64,000 nt of DNA from Pseudorhodoferax sp965279475 (lineage in GTDB: Bacteria; Pseudomonadota; Gammaproteobacteria; Burkholderiales; Burkholderiaceae_C): contig CBDIIA010000003.1 of NCBI GenBank assembly GCA_965279475.1, positions 4,650,001-4,714,000 of the forward strand, written 5' to 3'. Position numbers and translations under genes: made by a program. Positions within the stretch are counted from its first letter, which is position 1; each line of letters opens with the position of its first letter. This document shows, in pieces, positions 54,116 to 64,000 of this stretch. A model generated the notes under the pieces. That model did not search any database. It saw only the letters and a program-made list of their open reading frames with translations, and had not been told where the DNA came from.

Positions 54116-54383
54116 CGGACCGGACGGTCGGCGTGCCGCGGGCCAGAGCCGCCGCCATCCGCGAACCGCGTGCGATTTGCATCGAAATGTTACTCATCGA
54201 ACGTTGTTTTGCAAAGCTATTTGCTAGTTTTTCAATCACTACTCTAGCAGGTGAAAGGCATTGGTTGCAGCAGGTGACCGAATGGGCCATCCAGCACACT
54301 GGCGAAATCCTGCCCGTCGACCGGCGCGGCGGCAACGCGTCGGCATCCCGTATGCTCGCCGGCTCGACGACGGAGCTTTTCAG
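54116..54383. promoter_or_regulatory. Divergent region with an AT-rich block
   Basis: Between the GGDEF-EAL protein and the amidase. Positions 54171-54245 are unusually AT-rich for this genome and include GCAAA-GCTA-TTTGC (54211-54224). The -35/-10 boxes cannot be placed with confidence; this block probably holds one or both promoters. Confidence 0.35.
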
Positions 54384-55868
54384 ATGAACCAAGACACCAC
54401 CCGGCGCCACTTTTTGCTGCGCGCGACCGCCTGCGCCGGCAGCGCTGCCGGATTGGCTTCGCTGGCCGGGTGCGCCACCCCGCTCGGCGGCGATGGCAAG
54501 CCCGTGCTGGGCACGATGGGCATGGCGGGTCTGTCGCGCGCATTGGCGCTGCGGCAGGTGAGCAGCCGGCAGCTGGTGGAGCAGGCGCTGGCCGCGATCG
54601 CCAAGGCCGACGGCGAAGGCGCCCGCGTCTTCCTCCAGGTGCACGCCGCCCAGGCCCGTGCCACCGCGGCGGCGGTCGATGCGCGCCGCCGGGCCGGCCA
54701 GCCGCTGGGGCCGCTGGCCGGCATCCCGGTGTCGATCAAGGACCTGTTCGACGAAGCCGGGCAGACCACGCGTGGCGGCTCGCGGCTGCTGGCCGGCCAG
54801 CCCCCCGCCCAGCACGACGCGCTGGCCGTGCGCCGGTTGCGCGATGCAGGCATGGTCATCATCGGCCGCACCAACACGGTCGAGTTCGCCTACACCGGGC
54901 TCGGCATCAATCCGCACTACGGCACGCCGCTGGGCGCGTTCGACCGCGCGGCGCGGCGCATTCCTGGCGGCTCGAGTTCGGGAGCGGCGATCTCGGTGAC
55001 CGACGGTATGGCAGCGGGCGCGATCGGCACCGACACCGGAGGCTCGACACGCATTCCTGCCGCATTGAACGGCCTGGTGGGCTGGAAACCCACGCAGCGC
55101 CGCATCCCGCGCGACGGCGTGCTGCCCTTGTCGACCTCGTTCGATTCGGTCGGCTGCATCGGCCGCAGCGTCGAAGACTGCGCGCTGCTGGACAGCCTGC
55201 TGGCGGGCGAACCGATCGGCGTGCCCAATGCGCCCCTGCTCTACGGCCTGCGGCTGGCCGTGCCCACGACGTACTTCCAGGACGAACTTTCGCCGGCCGT
55301 GGCCAACGCGTTCCGTACGGCGCTGGCACGCCTGGCCGCTGCTGGTGCCACCGTCGTCGAGATGCCGATGCCGGTGTTCGCGCAGACGCCCCAGGTCAAC
55401 CCGCGCGGCATGATCACCGCGGCCGAAGCCTATGCGTTCTACAAACCGTTCCTGGACAACGGCGGTGCGGCCCAGGTCGACCCGCGCGTGCTGGCGCGGC
55501 TGTCGACCGGTGCGAATGTGTCGGCTGCCGACCTGGATGCACAGCGGGCCGTCCGCCATGCGTTCATCGCGTCGGTCAACGCCGCCGCGGCGGGCTTCGA
55601 TGCACTGCTGATGCCGACCACCCCCGATACCGCCCCCACGATCGCCGAGGTGGAGCAGGACGAGGCCAGCTACTACCGCTTCAACGGCCGGCTGCTGCGC
55701 AACCCGGCGGCCGTGAACCTGTTCGACGGCTGCGCGCTGTCGGTGCCCTGCCAGGCGCCGGGCACGGCGCCGGTGGGGCTGATGATCGCCGGCCTCGGAG
55801 GCAGCGATGCGCGTGTGCTGGCCGTGGGCCGGACGATCGCCCCAGTCGTCGCTCCGCGCGCCGGCTGA
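54384..55868 (+). CDS. Tat-exported amidase-signature lipoprotein
   Basis: 494 residues from ATG 54384. The signal has a twin-arginine motif (TTRRHFLLRA) and a lipobox (LASLAGC, C30), so it is exported folded and lipidated. The amidase-signature triad is present: K119 in PVSIKDLFD, a serine in IPGGSSSGAA (195-202) and nucleophile S221 in DTGGSTRIP. It hydrolyses an amide outside the cytoplasm; the substrate is unknown. Alone on its strand, divergent from the GGDEF-EAL gene. Confidence 0.9.
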   Translation: MNQDTTRRHFLLRATACAGSAAGLASLAGCATPLGGDGKPVLGTMGMAGLSRALALRQVSSRQLVEQALAAIAKADGEGARVFLQVHAAQARATAAAVDARRRAGQPLGPLAGIPVSIKDLFDEAGQTTRGGSRLLAGQPPAQHDALAVRRLRDAGMVIIGRTNTVEFAYTGLGINPHYGTPLGAFDRAARRIPGGSSSGAAISVTDGMAAGAIGTDTGGSTRIPAALNGLVGWKPTQRRIPRDGVLPLSTSFDSVGCIGRSVEDCALLDSLLAGEPIGVPNAPLLYGLRLAVPTTYFQDELSPAVANAFRTALARLAAAGATVVEMPMPVFAQTPQVNPRGMITAAEAYAFYKPFLDNGGAAQVDPRVLARLSTGANVSAADLDAQRAVRHAFIASVNAAAAGFDALLMPTTPDTAPTIAEVEQDEASYYRFNGRLLRNPAAVNLFDGCALSVPCQAPGTAPVGLMIAGLGGSDARVLAVGRTIAPVVAPRAG

Positions 55869-55896
55869 CACCAGCCGGCGCGCGGCGCCACTGCGG

Positions 55897-58005
<2,109 letters not shown>

Positions 58006-58228
58006 GACAGTCTCTCGATGCAAACAATGGACCGGCCCGCGAAGTGTTGGCGGCCGGCCCCTGCAAAAGGGGGAGAGCCGCACGGGGACGGCTCAGTGAC
58101 GAACGGTGAAGGCGGGGGCGATTTGGTACATCGGAAGCTCCGTGGAGGTCAGCGAGGATACTGCAGCTCGGCGAGCCTTGCAGGACTCAGCCGACATGGG
58201 GATGGCCGCGCGCATTTCAAGCGCAGGC

Positions 58229-59404
58229 TCAGCGCGGTTTCTTCGCAATGCCCATGGTCTTGGCCAGGATGCCCAGCATCACCTCGTCGGCACCACCGGC
58301 GATCGAGCCCAGCCGGCTGTCGCGGTACATGCGCGCGACCTTGTTCTCCCAGGTGTAGCCCATGCCGCCCCAGAACTGCATGCAGGTGTCGGGCACCAGC
58401 CGCCCGAGCCGGCCGGCCTTGAGTTTGGCCATCGAAGCGAGCTGCAGCACGTCGTCGCCCTGCACATACAGCTCGCAGGCGCGGTAGGTCAGCGCGCGCA
58501 AGGCCTCGACTTCGGTCATTACCTCGGCCAACTTGAACTGCACCCATTGCTGGTCGGCCAGCGTGGCGCCGAACAGCTTGCGCTCCTGCGCCCACTCGAC
58601 CGTCCACGCGATGCAGTTGGTCAGCGACTGCAGCGTACTGGCCGCGCACCACAGGCGCTCTTCCTGGAACTGCTGCATCTGGTAGATGAAACCCTGGCCC
58701 TCTTCACCGATGCGGTAACGCTGCGGTACGCGCACCTCGTCGAAATAGATCAGGCCGGTGTCGCTCGCGTGCATGCCGATCTTTCGGATCTTCTTCGCGA
58801 CCTCGATGCCCTTGGTGAGTTTGCCGCCGGGGCCATCGCGCATCGGCACCATCACCAGGCTCTTGTTCTTGTGCGCGGGCCCGTCGCTGGTGTTGACCAG
58901 CATGCACATCCAGTCGGCCTGCAAGCTGTTGGTGATCCACATCTTCTGGCCGGTGATCACGTAGTCGTCGCCGTCCTTGCGCGCATGGCTCTTGATGGCG
59001 GCGACGTCGCTGCCCGCGCCCGGCTCGCTGACGCCGATGCAGCCCACCGTGTCGCCAGCGATCGCAGGCGCCAGGAATTCGCGGCACAGCGCATCGCTGC
59101 CGAAGCGGGCCAGCGCCGGCGTGCACATGTCGGTCTGCACGCCGATGCCCATCGGCACACCGCCGCAGTCGATGTGGCCCAGCGTCTCGGCCATCGCCAG
59201 CGCGTACGAGTAGTCGAGGCCGGCGCCGCCATAGGCCTCGGGCTTGGTCAGGCCCAGCAGGCCCAGCCGCCCCAGGTCCTTGAACACCTGGTGCGCGGGA
59301 AAGATCTCGGCCGCCTCCCAGGCATCGACGTGCGGGTTGATGTGCGCGTCGATGTAGCGCTTCAGGGTCTTCTGGATCTCGAGATGCTCGTGGCTGAACT
59401 GCAT
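58229..59404 (-). CDS. Acyl-CoA dehydrogenase
   Basis: 391 residues from ATG 59404. FAD/substrate-binding motifs CIGVSEPGAGSDVAA and WITNSLQADWM; QQFQEERLWCAAS and the C-terminal GGADEVMLGILAKTMG are typical, the latter including the acidic residue near the end of many members. It desaturates an acyl-CoA in beta-oxidation or aromatic/branched acid breakdown. The SDR gene lies 29 bp upstream on the same strand, so the two are probably one operon. Confidence 0.92.
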   Translation of the reverse strand: MQFSHEHLEIQKTLKRYIDAHINPHVDAWEAAEIFPAHQVFKDLGRLGLLGLTKPEAYGGAGLDYSYALAMAETLGHIDCGGVPMGIGVQTDMCTPALARFGSDALCREFLAPAIAGDTVGCIGVSEPGAGSDVAAIKSHARKDGDDYVITGQKMWITNSLQADWMCMLVNTSDGPAHKNKSLVMVPMRDGPGGKLTKGIEVAKKIRKIGMHASDTGLIYFDEVRVPQRYRIGEEGQGFIYQMQQFQEERLWCAASTLQSLTNCIAWTVEWAQERKLFGATLADQQWVQFKLAEVMTEVEALRALTYRACELYVQGDDVLQLASMAKLKAGRLGRLVPDTCMQFWGGMGYTWENKVARMYRDSRLGSIAGGADEVMLGILAKTMGIAKKPR

Positions 59405-59433
59405 GGGACTCCCGCTGTGGAACGCTGGTGAAG

Positions 59434-60327
59434 TTACTGGAACACCTTGGGCACCTGCTGGCGGTGGAAGCCGTCGAAGGGCTTCACCGCGTCGCGGGCC
59501 CGGGCCTCGGCGGGCGCGGCCACCTGCCCCCAGCCCATGCGCCCCTGTGGCCGCGCGCCGTCGACGCGCAGCACGCTGCCGCTGATGAACGAGGCCGCCG
59601 GGCCCAGCAGGAAGACGATGGCCGCCGAGGTCTCGGCCTCGTTGCCGAAGCGCCCGGCGGGCACCGTGTCGCGCATGCCGCGCAACATCGCCGCCGCCTC
59701 GGGCGGATAGTGGTCCATGCCGCTGGAGGCGATGTAACCCGGCGCCACCGCGTTCACGCGCACGCCGCTCTTCGCCCATTCGAGCGCCGCGGTCTCGGTG
59801 AAGCTCACCATGCCGGCGCGCGCGGCGCCGCTGTGGCCCATGCCGGGCATCGAGCCCCAGAAGTCGGCAACGATGTTGACGATCGCGCCGCCATGCCGCT
59901 GCATCGATTGCAGGTAGGCCTCGCGCGCCATCAGGAAACCGCCGGTCAGGTTGGTCTGCAGCACCGCGTCCCAGCCCTTGGCCGAGATCTTCTCGAGCGG
60001 CGTGATGTACTGGCCACCCGCGTTGTTGACCAGCCCGTCGATGCGCCCGCGCGCGGCGACGATGGCCGCCACGGTGGCCCGTACCGCGTCCTCCTGGCGG
60101 ATGTCGCAGACATGTTGGCTGAGACGCGGCGCGGCGCCGTCGACATCGGCGGCGATCTCTTGCGCCACGGTGTTCAGCTTGTCGGGATTGCGGCCCACCA
60201 GCGCCACGCAGGCGCCCAGTGCCGCGAGTTCGTGCGCCGTGCAGCGCCCGATGCCCGAGCCGCCGCCCGTCACCACGACCGTCCGGCCCGCGAACAGGCC
60301 CTCCGTGAAAACCGATCGATACCGCAT
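59434..60327 (-). CDS. PECR-like short-chain dehydrogenase/reductase
   Basis: 297 residues from ATG 60327. Cofactor motif TGGGSGIG (20-27) and NNAGGQYITP (101-110). The usual YxxxK catalytic pair is absent: the corresponding stretch is MGHSGAARAG (163-172), the variant known in peroxisomal trans-2-enoyl-CoA reductase/2,4-dienoyl-CoA reductase relatives. Hence an enoyl-CoA or dienoyl-CoA reductase role fits, consistent with the acyl-CoA dehydrogenase next to it. Confidence 0.88.
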   Translation of the reverse strand: MRYRSVFTEGLFAGRTVVVTGGGSGIGRCTAHELAALGACVALVGRNPDKLNTVAQEIAADVDGAAPRLSQHVCDIRQEDAVRATVAAIVAARGRIDGLVNNAGGQYITPLEKISAKGWDAVLQTNLTGGFLMAREAYLQSMQRHGGAIVNIVADFWGSMPGMGHSGAARAGMVSFTETAALEWAKSGVRVNAVAPGYIASSGMDHYPPEAAAMLRGMRDTVPAGRFGNEAETSAAIVFLLGPAASFISGSVLRVDGARPQGRMGWGQVAAPAEARARDAVKPFDGFHRQQVPKVFQ

Positions 60328-60559
60328 GCGTGTGTGTCTCCGCCAGGCCCTTGGCCGATGTGTCCGCACGATCAGACGCGATCGCCCGTGCCGGGGCAAC
60401 GGTACAAATCCCGATGCGGTGGCGCGCCCAGCTTTACACACCGCTTTACGAGGCCTTCACCAAGTGGATGCATGCCGGCAATTCGGCGCTTCCACCATCG
60501 CCCGCTTCACAACAAGATGTCGCCGCGGGCCCAGACCCACAGCGCGCGACCCAGACGCC

Positions 60560-61561
60560 ATGGAACTGCATTGGTGCGCGATGCCCGGAGGCAACTTCGG
60601 CGATGACCTCAACCTCGTCCTGTGGCCGACGCTGTTTCCCGATTTCGCCTCGCATCTGCACGATGCGCAGCTCTACGGCATCGGCACGCTGCTGGGCGGC
60701 CGGTACGACCGCAAGACCTACAAGCTGGTGCTGGGCTCCGGCCGCGGCGATGCCGGCGCGCCGATCGACCAGGGCCTGTGGGACTTCCGCTGGGTGCGCG
60801 GCCCGATGACCGCCCGCACGCTGGGCCTGCCGCTCGACAAGGCACTCGGCGACGGCGCCTGGCTGTGGGACGGCTTGGCCGCGCCGCTGCAGCCGAGCTT
60901 CCGCGTGGGCCTGGTGCCGCACTGGGCCACCTGGGACAGCTTCGACTGGCCGCTGGTTGCATCGCTGGCCGGCATGCATGCGGTCAACCCGCGGCAGCAT
61001 CCATCCGCCGTGGTGAATGAGCTGCGCCGCTGCAGCCTGGTGCTGACCGAATCGCTGCACGGCGCGATCTTTGCCGACGCGATGGGCATCCCCTGGGCCG
61101 CGTGCCGCCTGTCGTACCGCTTCAACGCCTTCAAGTGGCGCGACTGGCTGCAGAGCATCGGCCGCCCCTTCGAGCCGCACGACGCCCCAGTGGCGCTGGC
61201 CGCCACCCTCAGCGAACACAAGGCGGTACTGAACCGGCTCGCACGCTGGACCGACTTTCGCGGGGCGTCGCGCTACAACCCCCTGCGCCCGGTCGCCGCG
61301 TCAGGCCTCGGCGACGCCTGGCGCGTGGCCGACGACCTTGACCGCTTCAGCCGCGACACGGCGCGCTTTGGCTGCAGCGCACCCACCTTCGTCGCCCGGC
61401 AGAAGGAACGCATGCTCGATGCCTGCGCCGCCTTCGCGAAGGACTACGGGCTGGCGTTTCAGCCGCCGGGCACGGGGGCCAGCACCACGAAGACGGTGTG
61501 CGCGGCGCCGGCCGCGATGCGAGTGCGAGGCCGGATCGTAAGAAACCGACAGCATGCCTGA
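60560..61561 (+). CDS. Polysaccharide pyruvyl transferase family protein
   Basis: 333 residues from ATG 60560. The N-terminus (MPGGNFGDDLNLVLWPTLF) and the ESLHGAIFADAMGIPW motif near residue 166 are the hallmarks of the CsaB/WcaK pyruvyl transferase family, which modify sugars of exopolysaccharides or secondary wall polymers with phosphoenolpyruvate. No polysaccharide operon surrounds it. Divergent from the SDR gene. Confidence 0.87.
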   Translation: MELHWCAMPGGNFGDDLNLVLWPTLFPDFASHLHDAQLYGIGTLLGGRYDRKTYKLVLGSGRGDAGAPIDQGLWDFRWVRGPMTARTLGLPLDKALGDGAWLWDGLAAPLQPSFRVGLVPHWATWDSFDWPLVASLAGMHAVNPRQHPSAVVNELRRCSLVLTESLHGAIFADAMGIPWAACRLSYRFNAFKWRDWLQSIGRPFEPHDAPVALAATLSEHKAVLNRLARWTDFRGASRYNPLRPVAASGLGDAWRVADDLDRFSRDTARFGCSAPTFVARQKERMLDACAAFAKDYGLAFQPPGTGASTTKTVCAAPAAMRVRGRIVRNRQHA

Positions 61562-61657
61562 CCTTGGCGCGTTGCCAGCTCTTGCGTGGTGGAAACTCTC
61601 AGGCGTGACGCATGGGGCAACAGGCGACCCGACGCACACGCTTGGCCAACGACGACA

Positions 61658-62224
61658 TCACCAGGCACCGAGCTTCGCACCGTCGACGGGCTTCACAAGC
61701 CACGCGGCGATGTCGGCGCCCAACGCATAGGTCACCTTACCCACCTTGCTGCAGGTGCTGCGCGGCAGACCGAAGTAGATGAACATCTCGCGTCGCGCCG
61801 TGAACTGCACCGCAGCGCCGCCCGGACTTTGCAGGGTGCCATGCAGTTGCACGATCTTCGGCCCTCCGTACAGTCCGCCCGCATTGGCGAGGATATCGGT
61901 GATCTCGATCCGCAGCGTCGGTGCGCCGTCCACGGCCGGCGTGGGTTGGGGCATGGCGAACACATAGGGCGCCGTCAGCTGCTCTTGAATGGCCTCGACC
62001 AGCGACGCCGACGCATTGCACTGATCGTCCGCCGCCGTCAGTTGCAGGCCTTCGGCCGTTTTGCCGTAGCCCACAGCCGGCACGATCACCGTATTGGACG
62101 CGTTGGCCGGAACCTCCGGGGGTTCTGGTTCGGCCGATGCAGTGGGACGTGAGCCACAAGCTCCGAGAAGCGTCGCGGTGATCACGATGGCGGCGATCTG
62201 GTGGCGTGTTGCGACTGCATTCAT
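61658..62224 (-). CDS. Putative lipoprotein of unknown function
   Basis: 188 residues from ATG 62224 with CAGGAGAAG upstream. Signal peptide and lipobox (IVITATLLGAC, C23); proline/glutamate-rich linker, then a beta-rich domain with two further cysteines (DQCNAS and RSTCSKVG) that may pair. Lies downstream, on the same strand, of the haemagglutinin remnant; upstream DNA is AT-rich and likely holds a promoter. Confidence 0.75.
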   Translation of the reverse strand: MNAVATRHQIAAIVITATLLGACGSRPTASAEPEPPEVPANASNTVIVPAVGYGKTAEGLQLTAADDQCNASASLVEAIQEQLTAPYVFAMPQPTPAVDGAPTLRIEITDILANAGGLYGGPKIVQLHGTLQSPGGAAVQFTARREMFIYFGLPRSTCSKVGKVTYALGADIAAWLVKPVDGAKLGAW

Positions 62225-62340
62225 CTGCTTCTCCTGAGCTGGAACAGTAAAAATAGATTTGCAACAAATTGCTTCTTATTGTTACAAAAATATGCCGAGT
62301 GTCAATGACCGACAGAGGGTCTCTTCTTTTGAAAGCCAGA

Positions 62341-62661
62341 TCAGGTGCCGGTGGTGAGAGGCCGGATGCTGAACAGGTTGGTGCCGATGTGGATGCCGCT
62401 GCTGGACTGCGCGTCCGTGCTGCTGCGCGTCTCGCTGGCCGCCGTCACGATGACCTCCGAGCCTTGCAGCTTGAGAGGGCCGGCCACGCGCGACACGTCT
62501 TCGCCCTGTAGCCAGAGCAGGCCACCTGCTTCGAGCTTCACGCCATCGTTGGCGCTGCGGATGCTGCCCACGTTGGCGGTCTTGTCGTCCAAGGTCACGC
62601 TGCCTTTGGCCGAGCTGTTGCCGGGCATCGGAAGGCCGAAGAACGAGTTGCCCAGGCCAGG
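62341..62661 (-). pseudogene. Haemagglutinin/CdiA-type repeat protein, C-terminal fragment
   Basis: Minus-strand frame ending at 62341 reads KGSVTLDDKTANVGSIRS, DGVKLEAGGLLWLQGEDVS and VIVTAASETRSSTD, the alternating beta-strand repeats of filamentous haemagglutinins (FhaB/HecA/CdiA). Upstream it is closed by a stop at 62665. It joins an oppositely oriented fragment of the same kind of gene at about 62650. Confidence 0.75.
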
Positions 62662-63212
62662 GTATCAATGTGACCCTGGGCGCGAAGATCAACAGCACGG
62701 ACGCACAGCGCCAGACGTCCAACTCCCATAGCGAACAGCATGTGCAAACGGTGGTCGGCACCAGCCTTGACGCGGGTGGCGGCGTCAGTATCAAGGCCAC
62801 CGGCGCCCTGGGCACGGATGGCAAGCCGGTCGGCAGGCACTGGCGACGTCAAAATGGAGGGCGCACAGGTGCAGCCCGGTGGCATGGCCACGGTCATAGC
62901 CAACCACGACATCCTTTTGCAAGACGTGGTCACCACCAACAGTGCCAGCAGCACCACCACCACACGCAGCGGCAATTTCCTGCGCCGCAAGACCACCACC
63001 GAAACCGAAACCTCCACCGCCACCAGCAGTCACGGCACAAGCATCAGTGCCAGCGACCTGCTGGTGCTGTCGGCCGGCGGCAGCATCAGCGGAGCCAACG
63101 CCGACCTGAGCGGCGCAAACGGCGTGCTCGCCACGGCGCAAGGCAACATCGTGCTGCTCGAAGGCCGCAAGACCACAGTGGAGACCTTCGACAGCAGCAA
63201 GAAGACACCTGC
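62652..63212 (+). pseudogene. Haemagglutinin-type fragment, inverted and frameshifted
   Basis: Plus-strand frames read QGINVTLGAKINSTDAQRQT ... SLDAGGGVSIKATG, then, after a one-step frame change near 62830, GDVKMEGAQVQPGGMATVI ... GSISGANADLSGANGVLATA and KTTVETFDSSKKT. All are haemagglutinin repeats. Flanking fragments of the same gene type lie on the other strand, so this block is inverted. Homology ends near 63208. Confidence 0.75.
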
Positions 63213-63931
63213 ACATCGATGTTGTGGTCGGCGCGCAACTGCGATCCAGACACCCCACCGTTCACGCGCACGCCGGCCAGCGTGACGTTGCCCTGCCCGG
63301 CCTGGTCGCTGTGCGCCACGATGGTGACGCCGTGCCCACCCTGCACGGTGCCGCCGGACAGCACCTCTTTGGTCTCCACGCTGTGCTCCGCGGGCTGGTC
63401 GCTGTAGGCGTGCTGCACCACGTCGGTGGTGGTCGTCGTGCGGTCGACCAGCGCGCGCAGGTCCACGTTGGCGCCCTGCACCGTCGTGCGGCCCTGGGAC
63501 GTGAGCGTGGCGCCACGGCCGGTCACGTTGCCGCCGGCGACCACGGTCAGGTCGCCCGCGCCGCCATCCAGCATCGTGCCGATGTGGCGCACGCTGTCCA
63601 CGGTGGTCGTGGTCGTGCTGTCCTTCACGGTCACCGTGATCTCTTTGTAGACGGGGGAATCGCCGCCGTTCCAGTCGATCAGCTCGGACGCCTGCACGCC
63701 GTGCGACGCCACCGTCTGGTCGGTGTTGCGCTTGACCTCCTGCCTGGCATCCAGAAGGATGTTGCCGCCGGCAATGACCTGGGCGCCCTGCGCTCCACGG
63801 ACACGCGCGGCCGACAGATCGATGTCCGCGCCCGCATCCAGCGCGACCTTGCCGGCCGCGCTGGCGATCACGGCCTCTTGTGCCTGACTTTGCGCGACCA
63901 ACAGAAGCGAACAGACAATCCGTTCGAAGAA
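63208..63931 (-). pseudogene. Haemagglutinin-type repeat fragment, upstream part
   Basis: The minus-strand frame from about 63901 reads VALDAGADIDLSAARVRGAQ, GNILLDARQEVKRNTDQTV, LTVVAGGNVTGRGATLTSQ, VTIVAHSDQAGQGNVTLAGV and ends in LRADHNIDVQV at about 63212, where it loses the repeat pattern. The frame is closed at 63932, and the last 70 bp of the window show no haemagglutinin pattern, so another breakpoint probably lies near 63905-63930. Confidence 0.75.
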
Positions 63932-64000
63932 CTACAGGAAGCCGCGTACTTTGGGGAAGAAAGACGATGGCTTGATGGAAACGCACCGTCAGACCGATGG

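Noticed and set aside
49892..54247. 1451-residue plus-strand open frame opposite the GGDEF-EAL gene
   Set aside because: It is the high-GC antisense shadow: arginine/glutamine/histidine-rich, no domain motifs, while the minus strand encodes complete GAF, PAS, GGDEF and EAL domains.
63917..64000. Plus-strand frame reading PFEELQEAAYFGEERRWLDG at the window edge
   Set aside because: Only 28 codons are visible, no start codon or family match; it may be part of another gene beyond the edge but cannot be supported.

Overview
The window comes from a GC-rich betaproteobacterium, most likely a member of the Burkholderiales (Comamonadaceae/Rubrivivax-Leptothrix type). The reasons are uniformly high GC at third codon positions, four orphan Bug/TctC periplasmic binding proteins, a complete Liv-type ABC transporter linked to an acyl-CoA ligase, an IPTL-CTERM surface protein, a CeoR/LlpE/CeoAB-OpcM-like efflux locus and an extra EF-G. 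I saw no rRNA, tRNA, CRISPR array, phage or intact insertion sequence. About 50 genes are supported.

Layout. 1-7.5 kb: a truncated crotonase-family gene, divergent from livH-livM-livG-livF, an acyl-CoA ligase and the matching binding protein; this looks like uptake and CoA activation of a carboxylic acid. 7.6-11.9 kb: CoA-binding protein, O-acetylhomoserine sulfhydrylase (MetY), a second acyl-CoA synthetase and an ECHDC3-type enoyl-CoA hydratase. 11.9-12.5 kb: a gene-free stretch holding two inverted copies of a repeat. 12.5-17.1 kb: small membrane and lipoproteins, an apparently frameshifted MtfA peptidase, an EamA transporter, a 7-TM protein of unknown function behind a perfect palindrome, and an NHL beta-propeller protein. 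17.3-23.7 kb: a TctC protein, a DedA-rhodanese fusion, a LuxR regulator, an FAD oxidoreductase, an M20 carbamoylase and an IPTL-CTERM protein. 23.7-31.9 kb: a tripartite RND efflux operon with a LysR regulator.

32.7-44.1 kb is the most interesting part. A LysR gene is divergent from thiol dioxygenase, four-domain rhodanese, TctC, cystathionine beta-lyase-like enzyme and a second TctC. On its other side it is followed by an aspartoacylase-like amidohydrolase, a third TctC and a BisC/DMSO-reductase-type molybdoenzyme. Together these suggest a dedicated route for capture and breakdown of an organosulfur compound; the substrate cannot be read from the sequence.

44-54 kb carries an M23 peptidase, two cyclic-di-GMP enzymes (a TPR-like/GGDEF protein and a 1387-residue GAF/PAS/GGDEF/EAL protein), a LysR/small-protein divergent pair and glutaminase. 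54.4-61.6 kb carries a Tat-type amidase, EF-G, an acyl-CoA dehydrogenase with a PECR-like short-chain dehydrogenase, and a polysaccharide pyruvyl transferase. The right end (62.3-64 kb) is a wrecked filamentous-haemagglutinin gene in which one segment of about 560 bp is inverted. Two intergenic elements of about 100 nt (18.2 and 41.7 kb), each directly after a tctC stop codon, share a core and show paired base changes expected of a folded RNA.
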